A DNA stretch of 63,282 nt from an uncultured Flavobacteriales bacterium (GTDB lineage Bacteria; Bacteroidota; Bacteroidia; Flavobacteriales; Schleiferiaceae), in assembly GCA_950073045.1 (NCBI GenBank), contig CATMQD010000002.1:1-63282 (forward strand). Reading direction: 5' to 3'. The first letter of the stretch is position 1; every line of letters starts with the position of its first letter. The notes beneath the pieces are model-generated. The model had not been told where the DNA came from and did not search any database. It saw only the letters and a program-made list of their open reading frames with translations. Of the stretch, positions 1 through 9,265 are shown piece by piece. The position numbers and the translations under genes were made by a program.

Positions 1-1
1 A

Positions 2-295
2 GAGTACTTCCAATCTAATAATGAAGGGGAACTTATTGATGCCATGCATAGGATGGCCACTGAATGTGATGGGCTGATCTTAAACCCAGCAGCTTATACC
101 CATACCTCTTTGGCGCTGGGTGATGCGGTTAAGGGAATTAACTGCCCCTTAATTGAAGTACATATTTCCAATGTGTATCAAAGGGAGAACTTTCGACATA
201 AAAGTTATATCTCATCTGCCGCAAAAGGCACAATAAGCGGTTTAGGCTTGCAGGTATATAAACTTGCTCTGCTTGCATTTATAGCAGAAGGATAA
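2..295 (+). CDS. aroQ: Type II 3-dehydroquinate dehydratase, C-terminal part (5' cut by window edge)
   Basis: This enzyme dehydrates 3-dehydroquinate to 3-dehydroshikimate, the third step of the shikimate pathway, in the cytoplasm. The reading frame is open from the window's first bases and continues upstream of the track's ATG at 44. It shows the family signatures: FFQSNNEGELIDA (here read EYFQSNNEGELID), the LNPAAYTHTSLALGDA segment with its catalytic-region residues, and VEVHISN (here IEVHISNVYQRE) with the substrate-binding His. The C-terminus SAAKGTISGLGLQVYKLAL is also typical. About 97 residues remain of a usual 140-150, so the N-terminal third with the lid Tyr lies outside the window. 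Identification is firm; the start cannot be seen. Confidence 0.93.
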   Translation, partial: EYFQSNNEGELIDAMHRMATECDGLILNPAAYTHTSLALGDAVKGINCPLIEVHISNVYQRENFRHKSYISSAAKGTISGLGLQVYKLALLAFIAEG

Positions 296-359
296 TTGCA
301 AAGCTCCCGGCAGATTAGAATCTATTTGTATTTTAGAAGGGAATTCTAAAACCTCTAAA

Positions 360-674
360 ATGATACTTACAACAACCGAATCAGTTCCTAATCGAGAAAT
401 TGGTGAAATACTTGGAATTGCACGCGGTAGCACCGTTCGAGCACGAAATATTGGTCGCGATATTTTCGCTGGATTGAAAAACATCGTAGGGGGGGAAATA
501 GAGGAGTACACCAAATTACAAGCTCATGCCCGCGAACAGGCGATGCAAAGATTACAACAAGATGCAGAGCGCATGGGAGCAGATGCTGTGGTAAATATTC
601 GTTTAACTACCGCCATGGTAATGCAAGGGGCTGCCGAAATTCTTGCTTACGGTACAGCGGTAAAATTGAAGTAA
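360..674 (+). CDS. YbjQ/UPF0145 family heavy-metal-binding-like protein
   Basis: A 104-aa cytoplasmic protein of the YbjQ (UPF0145, DUF74) family. The features seen are the N-terminal TTTESVPNREIGEILGIARG strand-turn, the GGEIEEYTKL helix, the MGADAVVNIRL segment and the C-terminal ILAYGTAVKL strand, which together cover the whole family length. Members form pentameric beta-barrel-like rings; a heavy-metal-binding role is only an annotation tradition and is not shown by residues here. The ATG at 360 gives the standard family N-terminus. A 43-aa membrane peptide starts two bases after its stop, so the two are probably cotranscribed. The function in the cell is not known. Confidence 0.85.
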   Translation: MILTTTESVPNREIGEILGIARGSTVRARNIGRDIFAGLKNIVGGEIEEYTKLQAHAREQAMQRLQQDAERMGADAVVNIRLTTAMVMQGAAEILAYGTAVKLK

Positions 675-675
675 T

Positions 676-807
676 ATGAATCCTGAGCTCTGGCCAATTT
701 ATATAAATGTTGGTATTTGGTTAATATTACTTATATTAATCATCTACTTGATTTTCCGAAGGTTAAGGATTCGAGATCAAGAGAACTTTGAGAAGCGCGA
801 TAATTAA
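676..807 (+). CDS. Small single-span membrane protein (43 aa)
   Basis: A short ORF missing from the ORF track: the ATG at 676 lies one base after the TAA of the YbjQ-like gene (which ends at 674), and the frame ends in TAA at 805-807. The translation begins MNPELWPIYINVGIWLIL and continues with an uninterrupted hydrophobic stretch of about 18 residues (residues 11-28), then a basic cluster FRRLRIRD and a charged tail. That is the layout of a single-pass inner-membrane peptide with its C-terminus inside. Coupling to the upstream stop supports translation. I know no family for it. It could be a chance ORF, but the hydrophobic-then-positive pattern argues against this. Confidence 0.5.
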   Translation: MNPELWPIYINVGIWLILLILIIYLIFRRLRIRDQENFEKRDN

Positions 808-830
808 ATCTCCTACTAAATACCACTCTA

Positions 831-1907
831 TTGAAGTTTGAATTCCGCATTACCTTAATCTACGTCCTGCTTGGGGTAAGCTGGATTTTATTCTCGGATA
901 TGGCGGTAGAGCGCCTGGTGGAGTCGGAATCGGTACAGGCTAATCTTCAAACTTATAAAGGTTGGTTTTATGTGCTTACCACGGCTTTAATCTTCTTTTT
1001 CTTTATGCGCCGGCATTTGGAAAAGTTGCGGGTAACTGAATTAGAGTTAGCCCAACATAAAGAGAGTTTGGAGGAAAAAGTACAATCGCAAACTCGCACA
1101 CTCGACAAAGCGCTAAAGGATATTAATGATCGGCACAATACTCTGCAGGAAAAAAATCAGGTGATTCACCAGAAAAACCTAGAGTTGGAAAAAGCGATGC
1201 AGGAGCTCAAGGAAGCGCAAGTGAATTTAATGCGTACCGAAAAGCTTTCTTCTTTGGGAATGTTAACCCGCGGTCTTTCTCATGAGATAAACAATCCCCT
1301 AAATTATATTTCTGGTGGTTTGGTGGGTTTGGAAGATCAAAATGTGGGTGATATTAATCCCGAAACCAAGCTTTCGATGGAGAGTATTCGCATTGGCTTA
1401 AATCGTGTATCTCGAATTATCCGCAGTTTAAACTTAATGAGTGCTCCGGCGGGACCTAATGATGACCATTGCGATCCGAGTAAAGTGATGGATGATGTTT
1501 TGGAAGCATTAAGCTCGGAGTTCACCCAAAAGGAAGTCAAACTCTTGAACGAGTTAAATTGTAATTGCTATTCGATAAATGCCAATGATGCCGAGCTCTA
1601 CCAAGTGTTTTACAATATTTTAAAGAATGCCTTTCAGGCAGTACCCGACCAAGATGGCGAGATTCAAATAAAGGCTAGTCAAGGGGAGAGAGGATGCCGC
1701 TTTAGCATAATTGATAATGGTGAAGGCATTCAAAAGGTAGATTTACCTCGGGTAACCGATCCGTTTTTTACTACCCGAGAAGCAGGGCAGGGGGAAGGTT
1801 TAGGTTTATCCATCGCCTTTACCATTTTACAAAAGCATAAAGCTGAAATGATAATTCATTCTGAGCCTAATTCGGGAACCGAAGTAATTGTTGAAATTCC
1901 TAAATAA
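831..1907 (+). CDS. Membrane sensor histidine kinase
   Basis: A 358-aa kinase with two N-terminal membrane segments (about residues 7-22 and 46-59) around a short periplasmic loop. A long coiled coil (about 65-135, rich in E, K and Q) follows, then a HisKA-type helix with the phospho-accepting His151 in GLSHEINNPLNYI. The HATPase_c domain shows the N-box LYQVFYNILKNAFQAV, the G1 box IDNGEGI and the G2 box GLGLSIAF. The start is TTG at 831; the next ATG (at 900) would remove the first membrane span, so TTG is preferred. A receiver-only protein starts five bases after the stop and is the likely partner. The signal is unknown. Confidence 0.85.
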   Translation: MKFEFRITLIYVLLGVSWILFSDMAVERLVESESVQANLQTYKGWFYVLTTALIFFFFMRRHLEKLRVTELELAQHKESLEEKVQSQTRTLDKALKDINDRHNTLQEKNQVIHQKNLELEKAMQELKEAQVNLMRTEKLSSLGMLTRGLSHEINNPLNYISGGLVGLEDQNVGDINPETKLSMESIRIGLNRVSRIIRSLNLMSAPAGPNDDHCDPSKVMDDVLEALSSEFTQKEVKLLNELNCNCYSINANDAELYQVFYNILKNAFQAVPDQDGEIQIKASQGERGCRFSIIDNGEGIQKVDLPRVTDPFFTTREAGQGEGLGLSIAFTILQKHKAEMIIHSEPNSGTEVIVEIPK

Positions 1908-1912
1908 TAAGC

Positions 1913-2284
1913 ATGCCTTTAATTCTATACGTAGACGATGAGGAAGTGAATCTGCTTCTTTTTAAGCTGAATTTTAAAAAGCATTTTGAGGTACAGACTG
2001 CAAGCAATGGGGCCGAAGCCTTAGAAATGCTAGAAGGTGGCCTACAGCCAGATATCGTAATTAGTGATATGAAAATGCCGGGCATGAATGGGGTAAGCTT
2101 TTTAAAGAAAGCCAAAACCCTTCTGCCTCACACTCCATTTTACATTTTAACTGGATTTGAAATCATCACCGAAATTCAAGAGGCTTTAAATGCGGGTCTT
2201 ATCCAATCTTATCTGCGAAAGCCATTTGAGCGCGATAAACTTATTGAAGAGTTTAATGCCGCTTTGCAAGCAAAATCAGAATAA
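1913..2284 (+). CDS. Single-domain response regulator (CheY-like receiver)
   Basis: A 123-aa stand-alone REC domain. The acidic pocket is in ILYVDDEE, the phospho-acceptor is Asp52 in VISDMKMPG, the Thr switch is in FYILTGFE, and the conserved Lys is in YLRKPFERD. There is no output domain, so it must act through protein contact, for example as a phosphotransfer intermediate or by feedback on the kinase encoded immediately upstream. It begins five bases after the kinase stop and its own TAA shares a base with the ATG of the next gene. This places kinase, receiver and DUF3052 protein in one transcription unit. Confidence 0.9.
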   Translation: MPLILYVDDEEVNLLLFKLNFKKHFEVQTASNGAEALEMLEGGLQPDIVISDMKMPGMNGVSFLKKAKTLLPHTPFYILTGFEIITEIQEALNAGLIQSYLRKPFERDKLIEEFNAALQAKSE

Positions 2285-2712
2285 TGGAAGAGGTATTTAA
2301 GAAGAAACTCAATTTTAAAGAAGAAGAGAAGCTATTTATAGCTGGTACTCCAAAAGAGCTCAAACCCGAATTAAAGTGGTTAGAGGAGCTAGGTACTCCA
2401 GATATTCCCGGAAAAATAGACTTAGCCTTAGTTTTTGTGCAAAAACAAAAGGAGCTCGATCAATGGATTGATAAGCTAGCTCCTAAATTGAATGGTGATG
2501 CCAAGCTTTGGTTCGCCTATCCCAAAAAGAGTAGTAAAAACTACAGCAGTGAAATTACCCGCGATTCGGGCTGGACGAAAATAGGTGAATACAATATGGA
2601 GCCGGTACGACAAATTGCTTTAAATGAAGATTGGTCTGCCTTGCGCTTCCGCAAACTGGAATACATTAAAACCTTAAAGCGAAGGGATAGCATGCGCCTT
2701 ACTAAGAAGTAG
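2284..2712 (+). CDS. DUF3052-like protein
   Basis: A 142-aa cytoplasmic protein resembling the DUF3052 family. It has an N-terminal alpha/beta region, a hydrophobic strand followed by a charged segment (IDLALVFVQKQKELDQWID), the family-like LWFAYPKKSSK turn (about residues 78-88), and a C-terminal part ending ALNEDWSALRFRKLE. The ATG overlaps the TAA of the response regulator by one base, so translational coupling is likely. DUF3052 proteins have no established activity. Family assignment rests on the LW.ayPKKsSK motif and overall order and is moderately secure. Confidence 0.65.
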   Translation: MEEVFKKKLNFKEEEKLFIAGTPKELKPELKWLEELGTPDIPGKIDLALVFVQKQKELDQWIDKLAPKLNGDAKLWFAYPKKSSKNYSSEITRDSGWTKIGEYNMEPVRQIALNEDWSALRFRKLEYIKTLKRRDSMRLTKK

Positions 2713-2714
2713 GA

Positions 2715-4775
2715 TTATTCCTTTACCACCTTCACTACAAAACCATCAGCCCAAATCCAGTATACCCCGGGTTCAAACGAAGTTAGATCGATAGATTCGC
2801 CATTGATGTCCATCAGGCTGCGACCTTGTGCATCGATGAGCTTGCCGGCCTTAATTGGACGACTAAAATAAAGCTCCTTCTTAGTGGGATTGGGATAAAC
2901 TTCAAATCCTTCAATTCCGGTTTCCCCTAAATTAAAATCACTTAGAAATACACAGTCGGAGGTATCGGTGCAATTACCTTGACTTATGATTACGGCAAAA
3001 TTCCCGGGATAGGGACTAGTAAGCATTTGATTAGTATCACCTACTAGTATCTGTTGATTATCACAATCGAACCATTGATATTGAGCATTATTGGCTAAGG
3101 CCATCGCTACATTTCCAGAGATAGTAAAAGAAATGGCGGTATTAACTGTATCAATTTGCAAATTGGTAATAAGTATCGAATCGCAGCCACTTGCTGATTG
3201 TAGCGTGTCAATGTATTGTCCGCTTTGATTAACGATAGTTCCGCCTGGTAATTGGTATTGAGAACAAGCCGTAATACTAAGGGTATCCATTATCTGTGGT
3301 AGTACTACTAAATCCAAGCTAATCAAAGAATCACAGCCATTGGCGGCACTAAGAGTAGTTTGATAAATACCACTACTATCTAGGTTTAGGCCATTAAAGT
3401 TTAGGCTTTCGCCGAAGCATAGGGTATCGCGAATTAGAGTTGAAATAACATTGCAAATACTGTCCATGAAATAAACCGATCCAGCTCCAGCTACATAATT
3501 TAGATTTAAAGAATCCTCATCATCATTTGGAGCTCCCACTATTAAAGCACCATTATGATAGGCCAAGTCGTAGCCAAAACTATCGAATGTGCTTAAAGGA
3601 ATAATTCGGTCCTGAGGAAGAATAATTTGTCGAAATTCAAAACTATCAACCGCTGTATTGTATTGAAACCAATAAACACCACCAGCAGAAGCCATTGCAT
3701 TCGCTTGATTGGCATCATGGTCTTCATTTGGGACTCCGATAAAAAGGTTGGGCCAATTTAAAACAAGAGCATCACCGAAATTATCATTATCTAAAGGCTG
3801 GGGCTGGTGAATTATCTGCTTAAGCTGATGACCGTTTTGATTTAAAGTTAAATGGAAAACTGCACCCGGAGCAGAAAGGGTATCATAACTATAGTCGCGA
3901 TTGGAGATAATTAAATTACTATCCTCCCAAGCAATGGCAGCACCAAGAGTGCCTCCACCCTGAAAGATAGTGTCGGTAATGTGAAGGTTTTGGTTCCAAT
4001 TTCCGAGACTGTTTTCTTTAAAGCGATAAATAGCACCATAGTAACCTAAAAGTTGACCGGCAGGGGTGAGCCATTCTTCAGGTGCAGACACAAGTATTTC
4101 ATCACCTTGCAAGGCCACATCCATTCCGAAATGGCCACTGCTGCTTACAGAGGCGCTCAGTTTTTCGGCGAATGCCCAATTACCATTCTGATATTTATAA
4201 ACATAAGCAGAGCCAGAATTTGTTAAACTATTTTGATTTAAGGAGTCGCTGGGATTTCTTTCAGCGCCAATTACAATAGTATTGCCATTAATAGCTACTG
4301 AACATCCAAACCTAGAGTTGTTTGCGGTGTCGTTCGAAATCAATCTTTGACTATGAACCCAGCGATCATTTTGTAAAGTAAAAACATGAGCAGCTCCATT
4401 GGCTGGAAAACCAACATATTCGCCACGAGCACCAATAACTAGCGTAGAATCCTGCACGGCCATAGACCAACCGAATTGGGCTAAATGATTACGATTACTG
4501 GACTGTAGCTTTTGATGAAAAGACCATGCGCCGAAGGAGTTTTTCTTATAAACCATTACAAACCCCGCATTGGAAATCGGATTTGCGTCGGCAGTGTCAT
4601 ACGGAGATTGTGGTGCACTCATAAATGCAAAACTGTCGGTTAAGGCTAAACTGTGACCTAAGCGAGCAAAAACTGTTCGGGTGCCAGGATCACTAAATTT
4701 TTGCTTGCCATTAAAGGACTGAGCAAGTAGGAGATTAACAGCAAGGCAGAGTAGTAGTGTACTTAAGTGACGCAA
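2715..4775 (-). CDS. Secreted FG-GAP-type beta-propeller protein with T9SS sorting tail
   Basis: A 686-aa exported protein. A signal peptide (MRHLSTLLLCLAVNLLLAQ) precedes about seven repeats of the integrin-like type, each with 'FG.S.A..gd..iiGA'-like phrases such as AQFGWSMAVQDSTLVIGARGE and NSRFGCSVAINGNTIVIGAE. These are predicted to fold as a beta-propeller at about residues 30-440. A Cys-containing region follows with two copies of a 'CDSLISLDL / CDSILITNL' motif, seen in many T9SS cargo proteins. The end, VYPNPTKKELYFSRP...VKVVKE, is the type A sorting domain (about the last 75 residues). It is expected on the cell surface or released. The ligand is unknown. Confidence 0.85.
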   Translation of the reverse strand: MRHLSTLLLCLAVNLLLAQSFNGKQKFSDPGTRTVFARLGHSLALTDSFAFMSAPQSPYDTADANPISNAGFVMVYKKNSFGAWSFHQKLQSSNRNHLAQFGWSMAVQDSTLVIGARGEYVGFPANGAAHVFTLQNDRWVHSQRLISNDTANNSRFGCSVAINGNTIVIGAERNPSDSLNQNSLTNSGSAYVYKYQNGNWAFAEKLSASVSSSGHFGMDVALQGDEILVSAPEEWLTPAGQLLGYYGAIYRFKENSLGNWNQNLHITDTIFQGGGTLGAAIAWEDSNLIISNRDYSYDTLSAPGAVFHLTLNQNGHQLKQIIHQPQPLDNDNFGDALVLNWPNLFIGVPNEDHDANQANAMASAGGVYWFQYNTAVDSFEFRQIILPQDRIIPLSTFDSFGYDLAYHNGALIVGAPNDDEDSLNLNYVAGAGSVYFMDSICNVISTLIRDTLCFGESLNFNGLNLDSSGIYQTTLSAANGCDSLISLDLVVLPQIMDTLSITACSQYQLPGGTIVNQSGQYIDTLQSASGCDSILITNLQIDTVNTAISFTISGNVAMALANNAQYQWFDCDNQQILVGDTNQMLTSPYPGNFAVIISQGNCTDTSDCVFLSDFNLGETGIEGFEVYPNPTKKELYFSRPIKAGKLIDAQGRSLMDINGESIDLTSFEPGVYWIWADGFVVKVVKE

Positions 4776-4827
4776 AATGATGTATTTGTCTTTAAATATA
4801 GTGCATAAACGCTTTCAGCCGAAAGGC

Positions 4828-4866
4828 AAAAAAAATCCCGACCCCCATTAAAGGAAGGCCGGGATT
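4828..4866 (-). terminator. Intrinsic terminator of the choice-of-anchor I gene
   Basis: Read on the minus strand, AATCCCGGCC pairs with GGTCGGGATT around a short loop and is followed by a run of T (A-run at 4828-4835 on the plus strand). It lies 28 bases beyond the stop of the 754-aa gene and before the next gene's start, in the orientation needed to end that transcript. Confidence 0.85.
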
Positions 4867-4893
4867 GGTATTTTTAAATTGGGCTATTTAAGC

Positions 4894-7158
4894 TTACTTC
4901 TTAAGGATCTGTAAGTTTCCAGCCTCAGATACTAAGCTGTAAATACCTCTTGGTAGTTCGCTAAGGTTGGCTTCAAAACCATTTACCTCCATTACAAACT
5001 GTCCATTAAGGTTGTACAGTTTACCAGCTTTAACTTCTTGAGTAAAGCGAACCATGCCATTGCTTGGATTTGGATAAGCTTGTAAAGTGAAAGCACGCTC
5101 TTCTTCATCTAAACCGATGGTTCCACCGATGGCGTATAAAGATAAAGTTCCCGAAACCTCATTGGCGATAGCTAACATCATTTCACCATTAGGGCTCTTA
5201 TCTGCAGAAATAAACTTAATATCTTCTGGACCAAGATCACCGGCGTTGATATCATCAGCATCAACAGTGAAATCGCGGTAAAGGAAATAGCTGATGAAGC
5301 TTGGATTAGTAGGATCGGTGATATCATAAACCATAATTCCACCCATACGCTCTAATCCAATAAAGGCAATAGTAAATCCGTTAATCTCGGCGATTTCGAT
5401 CGCTTCGGGCTCAGATGCTTTATCATCAGAACGAGACTTTTGGGAGTCGTTATCGTCGTTATTCGAGTTAAACTCATTAGGGTAAAGACTAAATAGAGTT
5501 TGGGCAAACTGATCTTCACTATCCCAAACTAGGTTTAGGTTTTCATCCCAAATAGAGAAACCGCGACCACCGTAAGAGTAAATCTCATCATAGTCTCCAT
5601 CGCCATCAGTATCCCCTAAAGTAGTGGTGATGTTTAAGCGACCAAGGCTATCTTCCATTTGCAGGTTAGCCGCATTTGGGAAGGCCGTTGGGTCTAAATC
5701 TAAATCTTCTACGCGTTCTTCTTCACTCCAAGCATCGTAATCGCGTGCATCACCTTCATTAGCTGTGGCGATATATACATTTCCGTTCACTTCAAATGCT
5801 TTAATGGCATCAGGCTGATACATACCAAACACAGGCCAGTTGCGAATATCAACCGCCGATGAACGGTTAGAGGCATCCATTTTATTATTACCGGTAGAGT
5901 AATCTTTAAAACCTAAAGCGCCTAAAGCGCTAATGCTGTTGTTGCCAAGATCGATTACCGCCATGGCGTTGTTTTCCTGGCAAACCACAAAGGCTTTGCT
6001 GTTATCTGGGGCTACCGCGATGTATTCGGGCTCTAAGTTTTGCGATAAACGTGGTTGTGTGCCTTCGATGGTAATATTGTCGATTTGCCAACGAGCAGCA
6101 TTTCCTGCACCTGGAGATCCTTGGTAAAGAAAAGCCACACTTACACTTTGCTCTAAATAACTATCTAAGCTGTAACGACCAGAATTGGTGTCGGTATTAC
6201 TTCCTGGAGAAAGCACAAAGTTCATGGTAATAGTATCCCAGCTTGCAGTGCTTGGATCCATAGAGTTAGAAGGATCGTAATCGGTAGAGATTAATACGTC
6301 TAAAGAACCACCGCTAAAACCTCGAGTGCTTTCAAAGCTTAGGTAAGCGGAATCTAATCCAGTTAATAATTCTGGATAGGTGATTAACCAAGACTCCGAA
6401 GGACCACTAGCGCTAAAGGCATTGGCCTCGGCAAAGTGATCGCCACTGAAATCATCGTAATACCAAGCGGCATCACCGGCAGTATTAAACACAATTACAT
6501 TGTCTAGAGAGTCGGTAGTGTTTTCGAAATCCTCCATATAGTCGGCAACGGGACCGAAATTACGGATGTTGGGATCGTAGTTCGCATCAAACTGAGTGAA
6601 GTCGAGGGTAGTTACATCGCTTTGGCTAAGATTTGGAATGCCACCACTAATGTCGATAATCGATACGCTGCCCATAGGATCGGCGCTGTAATCATCATCT
6701 GGCTCTCCTTCATTAGCCGAAAGAACTTTCATACCATCATGGGTGAAAGTTACCATGTCGGGTAATACACCTACTTCCACATCAGCTACATAGGCTAGGG
6801 TAGAATCGAAGAATACAATATGACCGTTTTGATCAAAATCATTGGCCTCTACCGCCACCGCTAAATAGCCATTCATATAGGCTACCGAATTAGCGGCATC
6901 ACCATAGGTAGTAATGTCGATGGAATCGGTTTTTACGATATTGGTCGGATTTGAAATATCGAACACATCGATATGATCGCTAAATCCATTAACCGCATAA
7001 AGTACTTGGCCACTGGCATTGTAGGCCACGATTTCCATAGCACCTTCGTCGAATTGACCGCTTTTATAGCTAGCCAAATAACTAAGGTCTACTAAGTTTT
7101 GAGCTTGCATTAAGAAGCCGGAAAGTAGTAGGAAAAAGAGTGTAGTCGTTCTTTTCAT
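4894..7158 (-). CDS. Choice-of-anchor I family secreted protein with T9SS sorting tail
   Basis: A 754-aa exported protein with signal peptide MKRTTTLFFLLLSGFLMQAQ. The body matches the choice-of-anchor I (alkaline-phosphatase-like, YVTN-type propeller) family: FDEGAMEIVAYNASGQ near the start, ANEGEPDDDYSADPMGSVS, ATANEGDARDYDAW, DSQKSRSDDKASEPEAIEI and the GLERMGGIMVYDIT segment. An inserted segment of about 150 residues (about 205-365) reads like a jelly-roll domain (WYYDDFSGDHFAEANAF, WQIDNITIEGTQPR). The C-terminus QAYPNPSNGMVRFTQ...NLQILKK is a T9SS type A tail. It has many acidic residues in calcium-loop-like arrangements. Enzymatic activity is not established for this family; a surface role is inferred. 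Confidence 0.88.
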   Translation of the reverse strand: MKRTTTLFFLLLSGFLMQAQNLVDLSYLASYKSGQFDEGAMEIVAYNASGQVLYAVNGFSDHIDVFDISNPTNIVKTDSIDITTYGDAANSVAYMNGYLAVAVEANDFDQNGHIVFFDSTLAYVADVEVGVLPDMVTFTHDGMKVLSANEGEPDDDYSADPMGSVSIIDISGGIPNLSQSDVTTLDFTQFDANYDPNIRNFGPVADYMEDFENTTDSLDNVIVFNTAGDAAWYYDDFSGDHFAEANAFSASGPSESWLITYPELLTGLDSAYLSFESTRGFSGGSLDVLISTDYDPSNSMDPSTASWDTITMNFVLSPGSNTDTNSGRYSLDSYLEQSVSVAFLYQGSPGAGNAARWQIDNITIEGTQPRLSQNLEPEYIAVAPDNSKAFVVCQENNAMAVIDLGNNSISALGALGFKDYSTGNNKMDASNRSSAVDIRNWPVFGMYQPDAIKAFEVNGNVYIATANEGDARDYDAWSEEERVEDLDLDPTAFPNAANLQMEDSLGRLNITTTLGDTDGDGDYDEIYSYGGRGFSIWDENLNLVWDSEDQFAQTLFSLYPNEFNSNNDDNDSQKSRSDDKASEPEAIEIAEINGFTIAFIGLERMGGIMVYDITDPTNPSFISYFLYRDFTVDADDINAGDLGPEDIKFISADKSPNGEMMLAIANEVSGTLSLYAIGGTIGLDEEERAFTLQAYPNPSNGMVRFTQEVKAGKLYNLNGQFVMEVNGFEANLSELPRGIYSLVSEAGNLQILKK

Positions 7159-7330
7159 AAGAATTCGAATTATTTGGTTTCAAAATTCTTAAGTGAATGC
7201 TCCCTTGATTTTTCCTTAATATTAAGTCTAGTTGAAGCTTAGTGAGATAAGTTTAAATTTTAGTTAAGCCTTATTTAACCTAGAACAAATGCTCTAATTC
7301 AGGAATCTATCCCGGCAATCATATTTAATT

Positions 7331-9256
7331 TTAATTGATAATCACCTTTAACTTTATTGTTTCGCCAACTTGATTCTGCCAAAGAACGAAGTAGAAGCCT
7401 GGTTTTAGGCCAGAAACTTTAAGGGAACTGGAATTTATACTTTCAATTTGAGCTTTTACCACTTGACCATTAAAACTGAAAATAGAAACAGTTTCTGGCT
7501 TTAACTGGAATCCCTCAGCACTTAGCATAAATAGCCCTTTTGAGGGATTGGGATATAGATTTAGTTCTTGTTTTCGATGTTCTTCTGGGAGACTCACATT
7601 CGCATTGCACTGTCCACCGAGCATATTAATCCTTAAATCGTCGATTCCCAATATACCTCGGCCTTGGGCTGAATAGGTTTCAATTCCCAAGTAATAATTC
7701 CCAGCTTTTGAAATATGGAAAGTATCGCTAAACCATTGATAAGTTGAGTCCCAACGCCTACCAAAATCATTAATTAGTTGAGGCGTGCTAAAAACGTCAG
7801 AGCTGTCTATGATCACTCTAAAAGAAACAGCGGAGCTCGAGTCCAATCGATCATTAGTATGACGAAACCTAATCTCGTAAATTCCGTCCCTCAACTGCAG
7901 GCAAGGCGAGGAAAGTATCCAATTGGCAGGTGGAGGGCTAAATTGGACAATTGCGGCCCCTGAATTCCCAATTGAACCTTGATTTAAAATACTATCAGCA
8001 TCAATTGCGATATCCCAACCATTATTATCAAGCCAATCTTTTTCTGCTCCCCATCGCAGGACAGAACTGGAGTAAGTCTTAGTCTTGTCAAAATCTTCTT
8101 CAAAGCAAGAATTGGAATCTAGAATCTTAAACGAATTGGGAAGTGCAGTAATGGTATCGATTACTGTTAAGCTACCATTTGGACTGGGAATTTGATAATA
8201 ATAACGCAAATAGTAAGCTTGAGAACTCCAAGGAAATTTATAGATTTTGAAGTTGCTTTTCGACCTACAGACACTGGGGCTTGGAAGATAAAAGGTATCC
8301 TGTTTAAGCAAGGATCCTAGCGCCGTGCTCGTTTGGAAAATGAGGGGTATGGAATCACTAAGCAAATTTTGGCCATTATAGCTTCCACTTAAAACGGCGA
8401 TTAGGGTATCTAGTTTGCAATTTTTGGTATTTAGATTTAGGGTGCCCGCTTGTAATTGTAAATTAAACTCAGGGTATTTACTGGTATCCAATTGGTAAAC
8501 CGGCATACTATCTAAAACTGCTTCCGCCGCTTTGCGCTGAAGGTAATTGGCCCAATTGGTGTTTAATCCTGCGGTATAGCTAATTCCTACTGGCGACTTC
8601 CCGGTGATGCTAGCATAATGTGTGCATGCAGCGAGATAGGAGCCCATAAGGTTGGGGTGACTATTATCGCCAGTGTGCAGTATTAAATTACTGGTATCTG
8701 CTAAGGCTATCCGCCAAGATTCACCAACTGGACTGGTAGATCCCTTTATCTCCTTTGCCATTTTAATATAGCGACTTTTCAAGGTGTCTTGCATGTGATC
8801 GAAGTCGTTGAAATTCACACTGCAATGCACATTATTCTGATCACATTGTTGCCCTCCAAAACGTCGCCCCCAAGTCATAAAGAGGAGAACTTTGGAGCAG
8901 TCGTTCTGCTGGGCGGCATAAGACTCTAATACCCTAAGCGCCGGTAGGGTAAGGGTATTAAAGTAGTGGTCTATTGTGGGTACTTGCGACTGTTCCTGAA
9001 CAATAAAGTATTTCCAGGCCCTTTCTTGAATTTTAGCAAGGTGACTAGGATTGTTTATATGAGATTGAATGGTAAAGCCGCCTTGGGTCATGCTTTCTAC
9101 ATAAAAGGTATCGCCAGCAGATTTGGAGAGCATGTCGAAAAGGGCTGGCAAATTATTTCCGGCTGTATAACTGTTGCCTAAAAAGAGAACCGAGTCAGTT
9201 TGGGCTGAAACCAGAAAAGCGCTGCACCACAGGAGAATGATTAAGGGATATTTCAT
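7331..9256 (-). CDS. Secreted SGNH-hydrolase-like protein with T9SS sorting tail
   Basis: A 641-aa exported protein. Signal peptide MKYPLIILLWCSAFLVSAQ is followed directly by SVLFLGNSYTAGNNLPALF, a block I-like GNSYT motif where SGNH/GDSL hydrolases carry the nucleophile Ser. A later GDNSHPNLMGSYLAA has the D..H pair typical of block V. The N-terminal 240 residues are thus a plausible esterase or deacetylase. A middle region (about 380-545) includes a jelly-roll-like domain (WILSSPCLQLRDGIYEIRF). The C-terminal LYPNPSKGLFMLSAEG...IKLKVIIN is a T9SS sorting domain. The substrate is unknown. The upstream minus-strand gene ends only nine bases before its start, so the two may be cotranscribed. 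Confidence 0.78.
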   Translation of the reverse strand: MKYPLIILLWCSAFLVSAQTDSVLFLGNSYTAGNNLPALFDMLSKSAGDTFYVESMTQGGFTIQSHINNPSHLAKIQERAWKYFIVQEQSQVPTIDHYFNTLTLPALRVLESYAAQQNDCSKVLLFMTWGRRFGGQQCDQNNVHCSVNFNDFDHMQDTLKSRYIKMAKEIKGSTSPVGESWRIALADTSNLILHTGDNSHPNLMGSYLAACTHYASITGKSPVGISYTAGLNTNWANYLQRKAAEAVLDSMPVYQLDTSKYPEFNLQLQAGTLNLNTKNCKLDTLIAVLSGSYNGQNLLSDSIPLIFQTSTALGSLLKQDTFYLPSPSVCRSKSNFKIYKFPWSSQAYYLRYYYQIPSPNGSLTVIDTITALPNSFKILDSNSCFEEDFDKTKTYSSSVLRWGAEKDWLDNNGWDIAIDADSILNQGSIGNSGAAIVQFSPPPANWILSSPCLQLRDGIYEIRFRHTNDRLDSSSAVSFRVIIDSSDVFSTPQLINDFGRRWDSTYQWFSDTFHISKAGNYYLGIETYSAQGRGILGIDDLRINMLGGQCNANVSLPEEHRKQELNLYPNPSKGLFMLSAEGFQLKPETVSIFSFNGQVVKAQIESINSSSLKVSGLKPGFYFVLWQNQVGETIKLKVIIN

Positions 9257-9265
9257 TTTAGATCA

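Noticed and set aside
242-514. 90-aa minus-strand ORF opposite the YbjQ-like gene
   Set aside because: Overlaps the conserved aroQ end and ubiquitous YbjQ frame; no independent support.
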